Assembly (NCBI RefSeq): GCF_900108175.1
Contig: NZ_FNVO01000001.1
Location: 99,662-163,661 of the forward strand
Direction: 5' to 3'
DNA length: 64,000 nucleotides
Source of the DNA: Thermomonospora echinospora
GTDB lineage: Bacteria; Actinomycetota; Actinomycetes; Streptosporangiales; Streptosporangiaceae
Each line of letters opens with the position of its first letter. Position 1 is the stretch's first letter. The position numbers and the translations under genes are program-made. The notes below the pieces were generated by a model, which made no database searches, was not told where the DNA came from, and saw only the letters and a list, made by a program, of their open reading frames with translations. Below are positions 8,250-15,826 of this stretch, piece by piece.

Positions 8250-10031
8250 ATGGCACGACGCTCATCCCAGGATCCGTCGGATCCGTACCGGGAGTTTTGG
8301 GAGCATCCGGGCCGTTCGTCCCGGCGTTCCGGCCGGCGGGCGGACTCGCGGCGGACGGAACGCACCGGCCGGCCCGCCGAGCGGCCCCGTGGTCCCCGGC
8401 CGCGCTCCGACGCGCGCACGGACGTTCGTTCCGACCCGCGCGCCGGTTCCCGCGCCGAGCCCCGCGCGCCCTTCGACCCCCGCGCGCCCCAGGACCCGCG
8501 GGCGCGCGATCGCCGGACGTCCTTCGACGTGCGGATCGGTCCCGCCGTCCGGCCGGGCCGCGCCGCCCGGGCGGACGAGGACCCCGGACCGGGCCACGGC
8601 GCCCGCACGGGGGCCGGCGGGCGTGCCGGATTCGACGCCTGGAACTGGTTCGGCCCGGTGAGCGGGTCCGGCGGGCGCCCGGGGTTCGACGCCCGCACGG
8701 CCTTCGCCGAGGAGAACGCACGCCGGCGGCGTCCGGCCGCCAAGCCGCGGGCCAGGACGCGCAAGGCGGGGCGGCGGCGCGAGCAGCAGGCGACGGCGGC
8801 GATCCCCGGCTATCCGCAGCGGTCGGCCGACGGGTTGACGATCGGCTCGGTCGTCGTCGTCTTCGTGGTCGGGCTGTCCACCCTCGCCGCCGTCGAGAAC
8901 AGCCTGCTGACCGGGCAGTTCACCGACGCGGCCGGCAGCACCCGGGCGGCCGGCGACGGCGTCTCCGCCACCCCGCGGCCCAGCCGCGACCCACGCCGTC
9001 CCCAGCGACCGGCGCAGCCTCCCGTCCAGAACCTCAACGCCCGGGTCAACGAGCTGACCCTGCAACTGCGCGGCCCGGCCGCCCGGCAGTCCTACGGCGG
9101 CGATCGTCCCCCGCTGAGCGGGGCGATCAGGTTCAGCCGCGACCGCACCTGGGCGTTCGGCACCACCGCGATCCCCGTTCCCCCCGACCGGGAGGCGATG
9201 CCGCAGGCCGCACTGTACGTGGCGCAGTGGACGGGAGACCGCTGGCGGATCGCCTTGTCGGGCACCGAGGAGTTCACCGACCTGCTGGCCAGGGTGCCGG
9301 CACCGATGATGCCCGCCGACGAGCGGCGGACGCTGGCCCGCTTCAGTTCCGGCGCCGGCCAGGCGGCCGGGGCCGCCGGGCTGACGCTGCCCTGGCGGAC
9401 CGGCCAGACCTGGACGATGACCGCCGCGCCCCTGGGCGGGACGGCGGGCGGGCAGGCGGCGCGGCCGCTGGGCGCGGTGGCGTTCCGGGGCGGCGACGGC
9501 CGGGTGCTGGCGGCCGGGCCGGGACGGATCTACCGGTTCTGCCCCACCGGCGACGGCCGCGGCCTGGTGATGGTGATCCACCCCGACGGCCTGGCCACCA
9601 CCTACTACCACCTGACCGGTGTGCGGCGGGTGCGCGACGGCGACACGGTCGCGCGCGGCGACCTGCTGGGGCGGATCGGCACCGACCGGCCATGCGGGGG
9701 CGCACCGGCCGACCGGCCCCAGGTGCAGTTCGGGTTGCGCAGCGGCAACGAGGACCTGCCGTTCGAGGGCGTGTCCCTGGGCGGCTGGACCTTCCGCGAA
9801 CGGGCCCGGCCCCTGGTCGGCTGGGCCGAACGCGGCCTACTGCAGATCCTGCCGGGCGGGCTGCTGCGCAACTTCGGCCCGGACGCCCCGCCCGAACCCA
9901 CCCCGGAGGAGGAGGACACCGGCCGGCCCGGCCCGCCGGATCCCGACCCGCCCGGCCTGCCCGGCTCGGGCGAGCAGGACCGGCCTCCCACGCAGAACGA
10001 GAGGAATGCCAGTGGAGACCCGCAACAGTGA
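8250..10031 (+). CDS. Membrane-anchored M23-like protein with degenerate catalytic motif
   Basis: A 593-aa protein. Seen: about 190 N-terminal residues very rich in Arg, Pro and Asp (DPRAPQDPRARD-type repeats), predicted disordered and cytoplasmic; one membrane helix at about 196-215; an extracytoplasmic part with a LytM/M23-like fold signature (VIHPDGLATTYYHLTGV.RVRDGDTV..GDLLGRIG). Where active M23 enzymes have HxH (HLHFE), this protein has PQVQFGL, and no HxxxD was found upstream, so zinc binding and hydrolysis are probably lost. It could act as an activator or scaffold, as EnvC and SpoIIQ do. The ATG at 8250 follows GAGAGGGA. Its 3' end overlaps the next gene. Confidence 0.7.
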   Translation: MARRSSQDPSDPYREFWEHPGRSSRRSGRRADSRRTERTGRPAERPRGPRPRSDARTDVRSDPRAGSRAEPRAPFDPRAPQDPRARDRRTSFDVRIGPAVRPGRAARADEDPGPGHGARTGAGGRAGFDAWNWFGPVSGSGGRPGFDARTAFAEENARRRRPAAKPRARTRKAGRRREQQATAAIPGYPQRSADGLTIGSVVVVFVVGLSTLAAVENSLLTGQFTDAAGSTRAAGDGVSATPRPSRDPRRPQRPAQPPVQNLNARVNELTLQLRGPAARQSYGGDRPPLSGAIRFSRDRTWAFGTTAIPVPPDREAMPQAALYVAQWTGDRWRIALSGTEEFTDLLARVPAPMMPADERRTLARFSSGAGQAAGAAGLTLPWRTGQTWTMTAAPLGGTAGGQAARPLGAVAFRGGDGRVLAAGPGRIYRFCPTGDGRGLVMVIHPDGLATTYYHLTGVRRVRDGDTVARGDLLGRIGTDRPCGGAPADRPQVQFGLRSGNEDLPFEGVSLGGWTFRERARPLVGWAERGLLQILPGGLLRNFGPDAPPEPTPEEEDTGRPGPPDPDPPGLPGSGEQDRPPTQNERNASGDPQQ

Positions 10032-10734
10032 CCGGCCCCTTCTACCCCCGTGGGCGCTGCGCGTCATGGCGTTCGGCGCGCTCGCGGTGCTCGTCGGAGC
10101 GGCCACCCCGCCCGGCGCCGCCGCGGCCGCCGAGGTGCAGCGCTTCCTGGCCTTCTACGCCGGGGTGTTCTCGCTGATCGCGATGTCGGCGGCGGTGGTC
10201 AGCGGCCTGATCGCCACCGAGCGGATGATCCTGCGGATCGGGCACCGGGTGCTGGCCCAGGCGGTGCACCGCGCCTCGGCCCTGGTCGGCTTCACCTTCC
10301 TGGTCTCGCACTTCCTGGTGAAGGTGCTCGGCGGGCAGGCGGCCCCGGCGCAGATCGTGGTGCCCTACGCCGGGCCGGTCGGGCTGGGCGCGATCGCCTT
10401 CGACCTGTTCCTGATCGTGGTGATCACGGGATTGCTGCGGCCGCGGTTCGCCAGTGCCGCCCGGCCCTGGATGTGGCGGATGTTCCACGTCACCGCGTAC
10501 GTGGCCTGGCCGGTGGCGATCACGCACGGGCTGACCGCGGGGCGGCCGGCCGCGAACTGGGTGGTGCTGAGCTACCTGCTGTGCGTGCTGGGCGTCGCGA
10601 TGGCCGCCTTCACCCGGCTGCTGGTGACCGTCAAGCCCCGCTCGGTGCCGCGCGGCGCCCCGGACACGATGCCGGCGGCGACCGTCGCCGGGCAGCGGAC
10701 CACCTCCGGGCAACGGCAGGAGGCGCTCAGGTGA
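10012..10734 (+). CDS. Ferric-reductase-like transmembrane b-heme protein
   Basis: A 240-aa integral membrane protein with about six helices, of the ferric reductase/YedZ superfamily that moves electrons across the membrane through two b hemes. Seen: one helix with H-x13-H (from VHRASALV to VSHF) and another with H-x12-H (FHVTAYVAWPVAITH), the expected bis-heme spacing. There is no flavin or NAD domain in the protein itself; the next gene supplies one. GTG at 10012 is preferred to ATG at 10006 because GAGG at 10001-10004 then sits 7 nt upstream. The gene overlaps the preceding one, so the two are coupled. Confidence 0.8.
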   Translation: METRNSDRPLLPPWALRVMAFGALAVLVGAATPPGAAAAAEVQRFLAFYAGVFSLIAMSAAVVSGLIATERMILRIGHRVLAQAVHRASALVGFTFLVSHFLVKVLGGQAAPAQIVVPYAGPVGLGAIAFDLFLIVVITGLLRPRFASAARPWMWRMFHVTAYVAWPVAITHGLTAGRPAANWVVLSYLLCVLGVAMAAFTRLLVTVKPRSVPRGAPDTMPAATVAGQRTTSGQRQEALR

Positions 10735-10786
10735 ACTCGCGTGGCGGCGCGGCGTCCGGGGCACGTGGCGGAGAGGGGACGGGCCG

Positions 10787-12256
10787 ATGAGGACGGTGAC
10801 CGTCACCGGCGTCGGCGGGCCCCGGCTCACCCTGGGCTTCGACCGGTTCGACCGGCTCGACCTCGACCGGCACCGGGCGATGCACGGTGGGCTGCCGGCG
10901 CCCTCGCTGGGGGAACTGGTGCGGATGGTCGAGGCGGCCGACCTGCGCGGGCGGGGCGGGGCGGGTTTCCCGTTCGCCCGCAAGCTGTCGGCGGTCGCCC
11001 GCCGCTCCGCCCGCTCGGCCGACGGGCGGGCGGAGCGGCCCGTGGTGGTCGTCAACGGGGCCGAGGGCGAGCCCGGCAGCGCCAAGGACAAGGTGCTGCT
11101 GGCACGGGCCCCGCACCTGGTGCTGGACGGCGCGAGCGTCGCGGCGTCCGCGCTGGGCACCGACGAGATCGTGCTGGCCGTCGAGAGCGGCGCGGCGGCG
11201 CGTTCGGTGCGCGCCGCCGTCGCCGAACGGCGGATGCCCGCGCGGGTCGTGCGGCTGCCGGAACGGTTCGTGGCCGGTCAGAGCGGTGCGGTGGTGCGCG
11301 CGATCAACGGCCGGACGCCGGTGCCGCCAGGCCGCCGCGAACGCGCCGCCGGGATCGGGGTGGACGGGCGCCCGACGCTGGTGTCCAACGCCGAGACCTA
11401 CGCGCAACTGGCGGTGCTGGCCTCCCTCGGACCCGACCTGTACGCCACGGCCGGGACCCCGGACGAGCCGGGCACCACCCTGCTGACCGTGGGCGGGACC
11501 ACGGTGGTCGAGGTGCCGTTCGGCACCCGGCTGGCGGAGGTGCTGGACCACTGCGAGGCCGCGGCCGGGCAGGGCGTGCTGGTCGGCGGCTACCACGGCC
11601 GCTGGTTGGATCCGGCGGCGGCGTCGCGGGCGGTGCTGTCGCGGGCCGGGATGGAGGCGGTGGGCGGCACGCTCGGCGCCGGGATCGTGCTGCCGCTCAC
11701 CCCCGGCACCTGCGCGCTCGGCGAGGTGCGGCGGATCGCCGCTTACCTGGCCGGGCAGTCGGCCGGGCAGTGCGGGCCCTGCCGGCTGGGCCTGCCCGAC
11801 GTGGTACGGGCGCTGGACGACCTGGCCGACGGTTCGGGTGGCCCGGATGCGGTCCGGCGGGCGGCCGGGGTCGGGCGTGGCCGGGGGGCCTGCTTCCATC
11901 CCGACGGCACCGCCCGCTTCGTGCTGTCGGCGCTGGAGGCCTTCGCCGACGAGATCGGCGCCCATCGGCGCGGCGGCTCCTGCGGGATGCCGGTCTACGG
12001 GGTACTGCCGCTGCCGGTGCCCTCGGGCGAGGAGGCCCGGCTGGCCGTCGACTGGACCCGCTGCGACGGCCACGGGCTGTGCGGACATCTGCTGCCGGAA
12101 CTGGTGCGGCTGGACCGCTACGGATACCCGGTGCTGCTCGACTTCGACATCCCGCCGTGGATGGAACACGACGTCCAGCGGGCGGTGGGCATGTGCCCGG
12201 CGCTGGCGCTGCGCGTCACCACCGGTGTGCGGGAGACCGCCGTCCGGCGCTCCTGA
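10787..12256 (+). CDS. NuoF-like flavo-iron-sulfur oxidoreductase with C-terminal ferredoxin domain
   Basis: A 489-aa soluble oxidoreductase resembling the NADH-binding NuoF subunit of complex I. Seen: the FMN/NADH region GRGGAGFPFARK followed by NGAEGEPGSAKDK; an SLBB-like middle; then SAGQCGPCR and GACFHPDG, so the N3-type cluster has three visible Cys, with the usual first Cys replaced by Ala. The last 80 residues form a small ferredoxin (C-x5-C in CDGHGLC, then MCPALAL), consistent with a [3Fe-4S] cluster. It lies 52 bases after the b-heme gene. I infer that it feeds electrons from NAD(P)H or a carrier into that protein. Confidence 0.8.
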   Translation: MRTVTVTGVGGPRLTLGFDRFDRLDLDRHRAMHGGLPAPSLGELVRMVEAADLRGRGGAGFPFARKLSAVARRSARSADGRAERPVVVVNGAEGEPGSAKDKVLLARAPHLVLDGASVAASALGTDEIVLAVESGAAARSVRAAVAERRMPARVVRLPERFVAGQSGAVVRAINGRTPVPPGRRERAAGIGVDGRPTLVSNAETYAQLAVLASLGPDLYATAGTPDEPGTTLLTVGGTTVVEVPFGTRLAEVLDHCEAAAGQGVLVGGYHGRWLDPAAASRAVLSRAGMEAVGGTLGAGIVLPLTPGTCALGEVRRIAAYLAGQSAGQCGPCRLGLPDVVRALDDLADGSGGPDAVRRAAGVGRGRGACFHPDGTARFVLSALEAFADEIGAHRRGGSCGMPVYGVLPLPVPSGEEARLAVDWTRCDGHGLCGHLLPELVRLDRYGYPVLLDFDIPPWMEHDVQRAVGMCPALALRVTTGVRETAVRRS

Positions 12257-12490
12257 ACGCCCGGAAACAACTCGTTCCGCATTTTCACCGGTGCCGTGGG
12301 ATGGCACCGGCGAATTGCCGTTCCCGCGGGCCGGGCAATGGATGAAGCGCGATTTTTTCGCCGAATTCGAGGAGATCGGTGAACGCGTGAGCCGGCGCGC
12401 CGCGTACTAACTGACGACCCGCATCGGGCGCCCCGCCCGGACGGCACCACAGAGCACATGACGACCGACAGGAGAAAGGAGGACGGCGCC

Positions 12491-13132
12491 ATGAGGTTCC
12501 TCAACCGCGGCACGAACCGTCGCCGTGGAGGGCGGCTGGGACGGCGCGGCGACCTGGTGTTCCTCGCCGTCGCCGTGGTGGCCGCGGCGGCCGCGCTGTT
12601 CGTGGTGCTGAGCCCGCCGGGCACCCCGGCCGACGGCGGCACCGTGGCCGGGGTGTCCGGGACGGTGCAGACCCGCTGGGGGCCGCTCAGCGACCGGGAC
12701 CGGGAGCTGCTCGCCGGGGTGAGGCGGGCCGGACTGTGGGAGGCGCCCTCGGGCCAGCAGGCCCAGCAGCGCGCCGCCAGCCGGCGGGTCAAGGAGATCG
12801 GCGGGATGATCGCCACTGAGCACCTCAAGCTCGACGAGGACGTGCGGCAGGTGGCCGAACAGCTCGGGGTGGTGCTGCCCAGCGAGCCCAACCGCGACCA
12901 GAAGCAGTGGATGGCCGAGTTGTCGGCGCGCTCCGGCGACGCCTACGACCGTCATTTCGTGTTCCGCCTGCGCGCCGCGCACGGCAAGGTCTTCGCCCTC
13001 ATCGCCGACGTCCGCGCGAAAACCCGCAACAGTCTTGTACGCGATTTCTCCGCCCGCGCCAACGCCGCCGTACTCCGGCACATGAGCTATCTGGAGAGCA
13101 CGGGCCTGGTGGATTACTCGACACTTTCCTGA
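12491..13132 (+). CDS. DUF4142 domain protein, exported and membrane-anchored
   Basis: A 213-aa protein with a basic N-terminus and one hydrophobic helix (about residues 20-42), then a four-helix DUF4142 domain; this ferritin-like family has no established function. Seen: MIATEHLKLDEDV, LSARSGDAYDRHFV and a closing SYLESTGLVDY. The ATG at 12491 was chosen because AAGGAGG lies 8 nt upstream; an in-frame ATG at 12458 lacks this. Placed between the NuoF-like gene and the DUF1996 gene, it is probably an extracytoplasmic member of the same system. Confidence 0.8.
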   Translation: MRFLNRGTNRRRGGRLGRRGDLVFLAVAVVAAAAALFVVLSPPGTPADGGTVAGVSGTVQTRWGPLSDRDRELLAGVRRAGLWEAPSGQQAQQRAASRRVKEIGGMIATEHLKLDEDVRQVAEQLGVVLPSEPNRDQKQWMAELSARSGDAYDRHFVFRLRAAHGKVFALIADVRAKTRNSLVRDFSARANAAVLRHMSYLESTGLVDYSTLS

Positions 13133-13154
13133 TCCGCATCCGAGGAGACCTCTC

Positions 13155-14486
13155 ATGCAACGCAAGAAAGGCATGGCCGTGCTGGTGCCGGCGCTGGCGC
13201 TGGCCGCCGCCGCGGCGCAGGTGCCCGCGGCCGCCATGGCGGCGGCCACCCTGACCCGGCCGGCCGCGCCGGACACCGCGGCCGACGCGCCGGCCGCCGC
13301 CGCTCCGGGCGGGCACGGCGGGCACCTGCGCCGGGTGGCGGCCCCGGGCGACCCGGACGACAACGGCCAGGACCCCGGCCAGGCACCGGATGCGGGCCAG
13401 ACCGGCGACCCCGGCCAGGGCCAGGACCCGAGCCAGGTCCCGAGCCAGGACCCCGGCCAGACCGGTGATCCCGCCCAGCAGGATCCCGGCGCGGGCCAGG
13501 ACGCCGGCCAGGACGCCGGGCAGGATGGTGGCCAGGACGGCGGGCAGGATGCCGGCCAGGACGGCGGTCAGGACAACGGCCAGGACGTTGGGCAGGGTCA
13601 GGCGCAGCAGGGGCCGAAGGCCGAGGACTTCGTCGACATCCAGAGCGTGCGGCCCAATGTCCAGCGGGCGCGCAACGGGCGCGGAGCCTCGCGCGGCTCG
13701 TTCACCTCGCGCTGCGGCCGCAACGAGAACGGCCACTTCAACTCCGACAACTTCATCGTCGCGCCCGGCGTGAGCAACGGCGCCCACCACACCCACGACT
13801 ACGTCGGCAACCTGTCCACCGACGGGTTCTCCACCGACGAGAGCCTGGCGGCGGCCGACACCACCTGCGCGCGGGGCGACCGCTCCACCTATTTCTGGCC
13901 CGTGCTGCGCGTCCTCGGCGAGGACGACGACAGCGAGCAGGCCGCGCAGAGCACCGCCGACGGCAACGTCGGCCGCATCGTCACCCCGTCCTCGGTGAGC
14001 CTGCGCTTCCAGGGCAACCCGCGCAGCCGGGTCACCGCGATGCCGCGCTTCCTGCGGGTCATCACCGGCGACGCCAAGGCCACCACCAATGGCACCGCCA
14101 ACGCCAGGGCCCAGTGGACCTGCTCCGGCTTCACCAACCGGGTGCTGACCGACAAGTATCCGCTGTGCCCCGGCGGCAGCCGGGTGACGCGCATCCTGGA
14201 CTTCCCGAGCTGCTGGGACGGGCAGAACGTCGACTCGGCCAACCACCGCACGCACATCGTCTTCCCGGATCGCAACGGCGCCTGCCCGTCCGGGACCAGG
14301 GCGGTCCCGCAACTGCGGATGACGATCACCTACAACGTGCCGAACGAGGCGCAGGCGTTCGCGCTGGACAGCTTCCCCGAGCAACTGCACGCCCCGGTCA
14401 CCGACCACGCCGACTTCGAGAACGTCATGCCCGACCGGCTGATGCGGCAGGCGGTGGACTGCATCAACCGCGGCCGCAACTGCTGA
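13155..14486 (+). CDS. Secreted DUF1996 protein with Gln/Asp/Gly repeat linker
   Basis: A 443-aa secreted protein. Seen: a signal peptide (about residues 1-30, ending AMAAA), a long low-complexity linker of GQDPGQ, GQDAGQDGG type units (about residues 70-155, 12-bp periodicity in DNA), then a DUF1996 domain with SRCGRNENGHFNSDNF, the HHTHDYVGN block, YFWPVLR and many paired Cys. The family is common in fungi and actinobacteria and has no established activity. A GAGGAG site lies 8 nt upstream. It is the last gene of the redox cluster and ends just before a hairpin. Confidence 0.85.
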   Translation: MQRKKGMAVLVPALALAAAAAQVPAAAMAAATLTRPAAPDTAADAPAAAAPGGHGGHLRRVAAPGDPDDNGQDPGQAPDAGQTGDPGQGQDPSQVPSQDPGQTGDPAQQDPGAGQDAGQDAGQDGGQDGGQDAGQDGGQDNGQDVGQGQAQQGPKAEDFVDIQSVRPNVQRARNGRGASRGSFTSRCGRNENGHFNSDNFIVAPGVSNGAHHTHDYVGNLSTDGFSTDESLAAADTTCARGDRSTYFWPVLRVLGEDDDSEQAAQSTADGNVGRIVTPSSVSLRFQGNPRSRVTAMPRFLRVITGDAKATTNGTANARAQWTCSGFTNRVLTDKYPLCPGGSRVTRILDFPSCWDGQNVDSANHRTHIVFPDRNGACPSGTRAVPQLRMTITYNVPNEAQAFALDSFPEQLHAPVTDHADFENVMPDRLMRQAVDCINRGRNC

Positions 14487-14506
14487 GCGCGGGCACACCA
14501 TGAGGC

Positions 14507-14561
14507 ACACGACCGGTGAGGCAAGGAGGCCCGTCCCTTGGCGCACCCTCACCGGTCGTGT
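14507..14561 (+). terminator. Hairpin after the DUF1996 gene
   Basis: A perfect 15-bp inverted repeat (14507-14521 and 14547-14561) with a 25-nt loop that can itself fold. It begins 20 bases after the DUF1996 stop. There is no T-run, as is common in actinobacterial terminators. Confidence 0.6.
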
Positions 14562-14681
14562 CGACGCAGGGCCGGGGGAGCGGAGCCGCAGCCTGGCGAA
14601 CTACGGCGGGTTCCGCGGCCCACGGCATCGCACCCCCGGCCCTGCACTTCCCGTCCACGCACCGACCAGGGGGCGGCCGGC

Positions 14682-15134
14682 GTGCAGAGCAATCCAGGGT
14701 CGCCGCACAGTGACCTGACCCTCGCCGCCCGGCCCGGCGCGGCCCGGCAGGCGCGCCGGCACGTCGCGCGGGTCCTGCCGGGCTGGGGGATGGCGGGGCT
14801 CGCCGACACCGCCGAGCTGCTGGCCTCCGAACTGGTCACCAACGCGGTCCGGGCCACCGCCGCGCTCGTGGCCGCCGCCCCGGGCGAGGATCGGCCGCCC
14901 GTGGTCCCGCCCGACCGGCTTGGAACGATCCGACTCCGCCTGTCACGGCCCGGGGGACGGCTGCGCATCGAGGTCTGGGACGCCGACGGCCGCCCGCCCG
15001 TCCCCCGGGCGGCCGACGCCGACGCCGAGGGCGGCCGGGGGCTGCTGCTGGTGGCGGCGTTGAGCGCCGGCTGGGGCTGGCATCCCGCCCGCGACGGGGG
15101 GAAGGTCGTGTGGTGCGAGCCGGCCGGTCCGTAG
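14682..15134 (+). CDS. HATPase_c_2 ATP-binding protein, third anti-sigma-type paralogue
   Basis: About 150 aa with the GHKL fold: AELLASELVTNAVRAT (N box) and EGGRGLLLVAALSAGWGW (G box), ending VVWCEPAGP. This is the Streptomyces-type single-domain ATP-binding regulator. The start is uncertain; GTG at 14682 has an AGGGGG site about 9 nt upstream and precedes the conserved part. It sits 10 bases before an SDR gene. It belongs to the same broad family as the genes at 4558 and 7362 but is more divergent. Confidence 0.75.
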   Translation: MQSNPGSPHSDLTLAARPGAARQARRHVARVLPGWGMAGLADTAELLASELVTNAVRATAALVAAAPGEDRPPVVPPDRLGTIRLRLSRPGGRLRIEVWDADGRPPVPRAADADAEGGRGLLLVAALSAGWGWHPARDGGKVVWCEPAGP

Positions 15135-15144
15135 GATCGCGGTC

Positions 15145-15804
15145 ATGAACGTAGTGATCGCCGGAGGCCATGGGAAGATCGCGCTGCGGCTGGCCAGGGT
15201 GCTGTCGGCCGGGGGCGTTCAGGTGACGGGCCTCATCCGCAATCCGGACCACGCCGACGACGTCCGCCGGGCGGGCGCGCGGCCCGAGGTGTGCGACCTG
15301 GAGCACGCCTCGGTGGAGGAGGTCGCGGCCCTGCTGGAGGGCGCCGACGCGGCCGTCTTCGCCGCCGGGGCGGGCCCCGGCAGCGGCGCCGCCCGCAAGG
15401 ACACCGTGGACCGCGCCGCCTCGGCGCTGCTGGCCGACGCCGCCGAACGGGCGGGCGTGCGCCGCTTCCTGCAGATCTCCTCGATGGGCGCCGGGAGGCC
15501 GCCGCGGCCCGGCACCGACGAGGCCTGGGCCGCCTACGTCAGGGCCAAGGGGGAGGCCGAGGACGACCTGCGCGCCCGCGACCTGGACTGGGTGATCGTA
15601 CGCCCCGGGCTGCTCACCGACGACCCCGGCACCGGCCTGGTCACGCTGGCCGAGCCCGACGTGGGCCGGGGCGAGGTGACCCGCGACGACGTGGCGGCCG
15701 TCCTGGCGGCGCTGCTGGACGCCTCCGGGGTGAACCGCCGCACCCTCGACCTGGTGGGCGGCACCACCCCGATCGAGGAGGCCGTCGCCGCCCTCACCGC
15801 CTAG
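15145..15804 (+). CDS. NAD(P)-binding atypical SDR family protein
   Basis: A 219-aa Rossmann-fold protein of the atypical short-chain dehydrogenase type (NAD(P)H-binding, NmrA/YwnB-like). Seen: the dinucleotide motif VIAGGHGKIALRLARVL at the N-terminus, FAAGAGPGSG at strand four, and a YVRAKGEAE segment where classical SDRs have YxxxK. Members can be redox sensors or flavin reductases; the substrate is unknown. It follows the HATPase gene closely and converges on the acyl-CoA ligase gene with a 22-base gap. Confidence 0.8.
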   Translation: MNVVIAGGHGKIALRLARVLSAGGVQVTGLIRNPDHADDVRRAGARPEVCDLEHASVEEVAALLEGADAAVFAAGAGPGSGAARKDTVDRAASALLADAAERAGVRRFLQISSMGAGRPPRPGTDEAWAAYVRAKGEAEDDLRARDLDWVIVRPGLLTDDPGTGLVTLAEPDVGRGEVTRDDVAAVLAALLDASGVNRRTLDLVGGTTPIEEAVAALTA

Positions 15805-15826
15805 CGCGGCGCCGGGCCGGCGTGGG

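Noticed and set aside
12288-12310. 8-bp GC hairpin after the NuoF-like gene
   Set aside because: Too short and without a T-run to separate it from background GC pairing; it may or may not divide the cluster into two transcripts.
12342-12410. 22-codon ORF beginning MKRDFFAEFEEIGERV between the NuoF-like and DUF4142 genes
   Set aside because: The peptide looks protein-like, but no ribosome-binding site was seen and the length is too short to support a call.
13369-13611. Repeat array resembling a CRISPR or minisatellite
   Set aside because: The 12-bp periodicity is the coding repeat for the Gln/Asp/Gly linker of the DUF1996 protein; there are no spacers.
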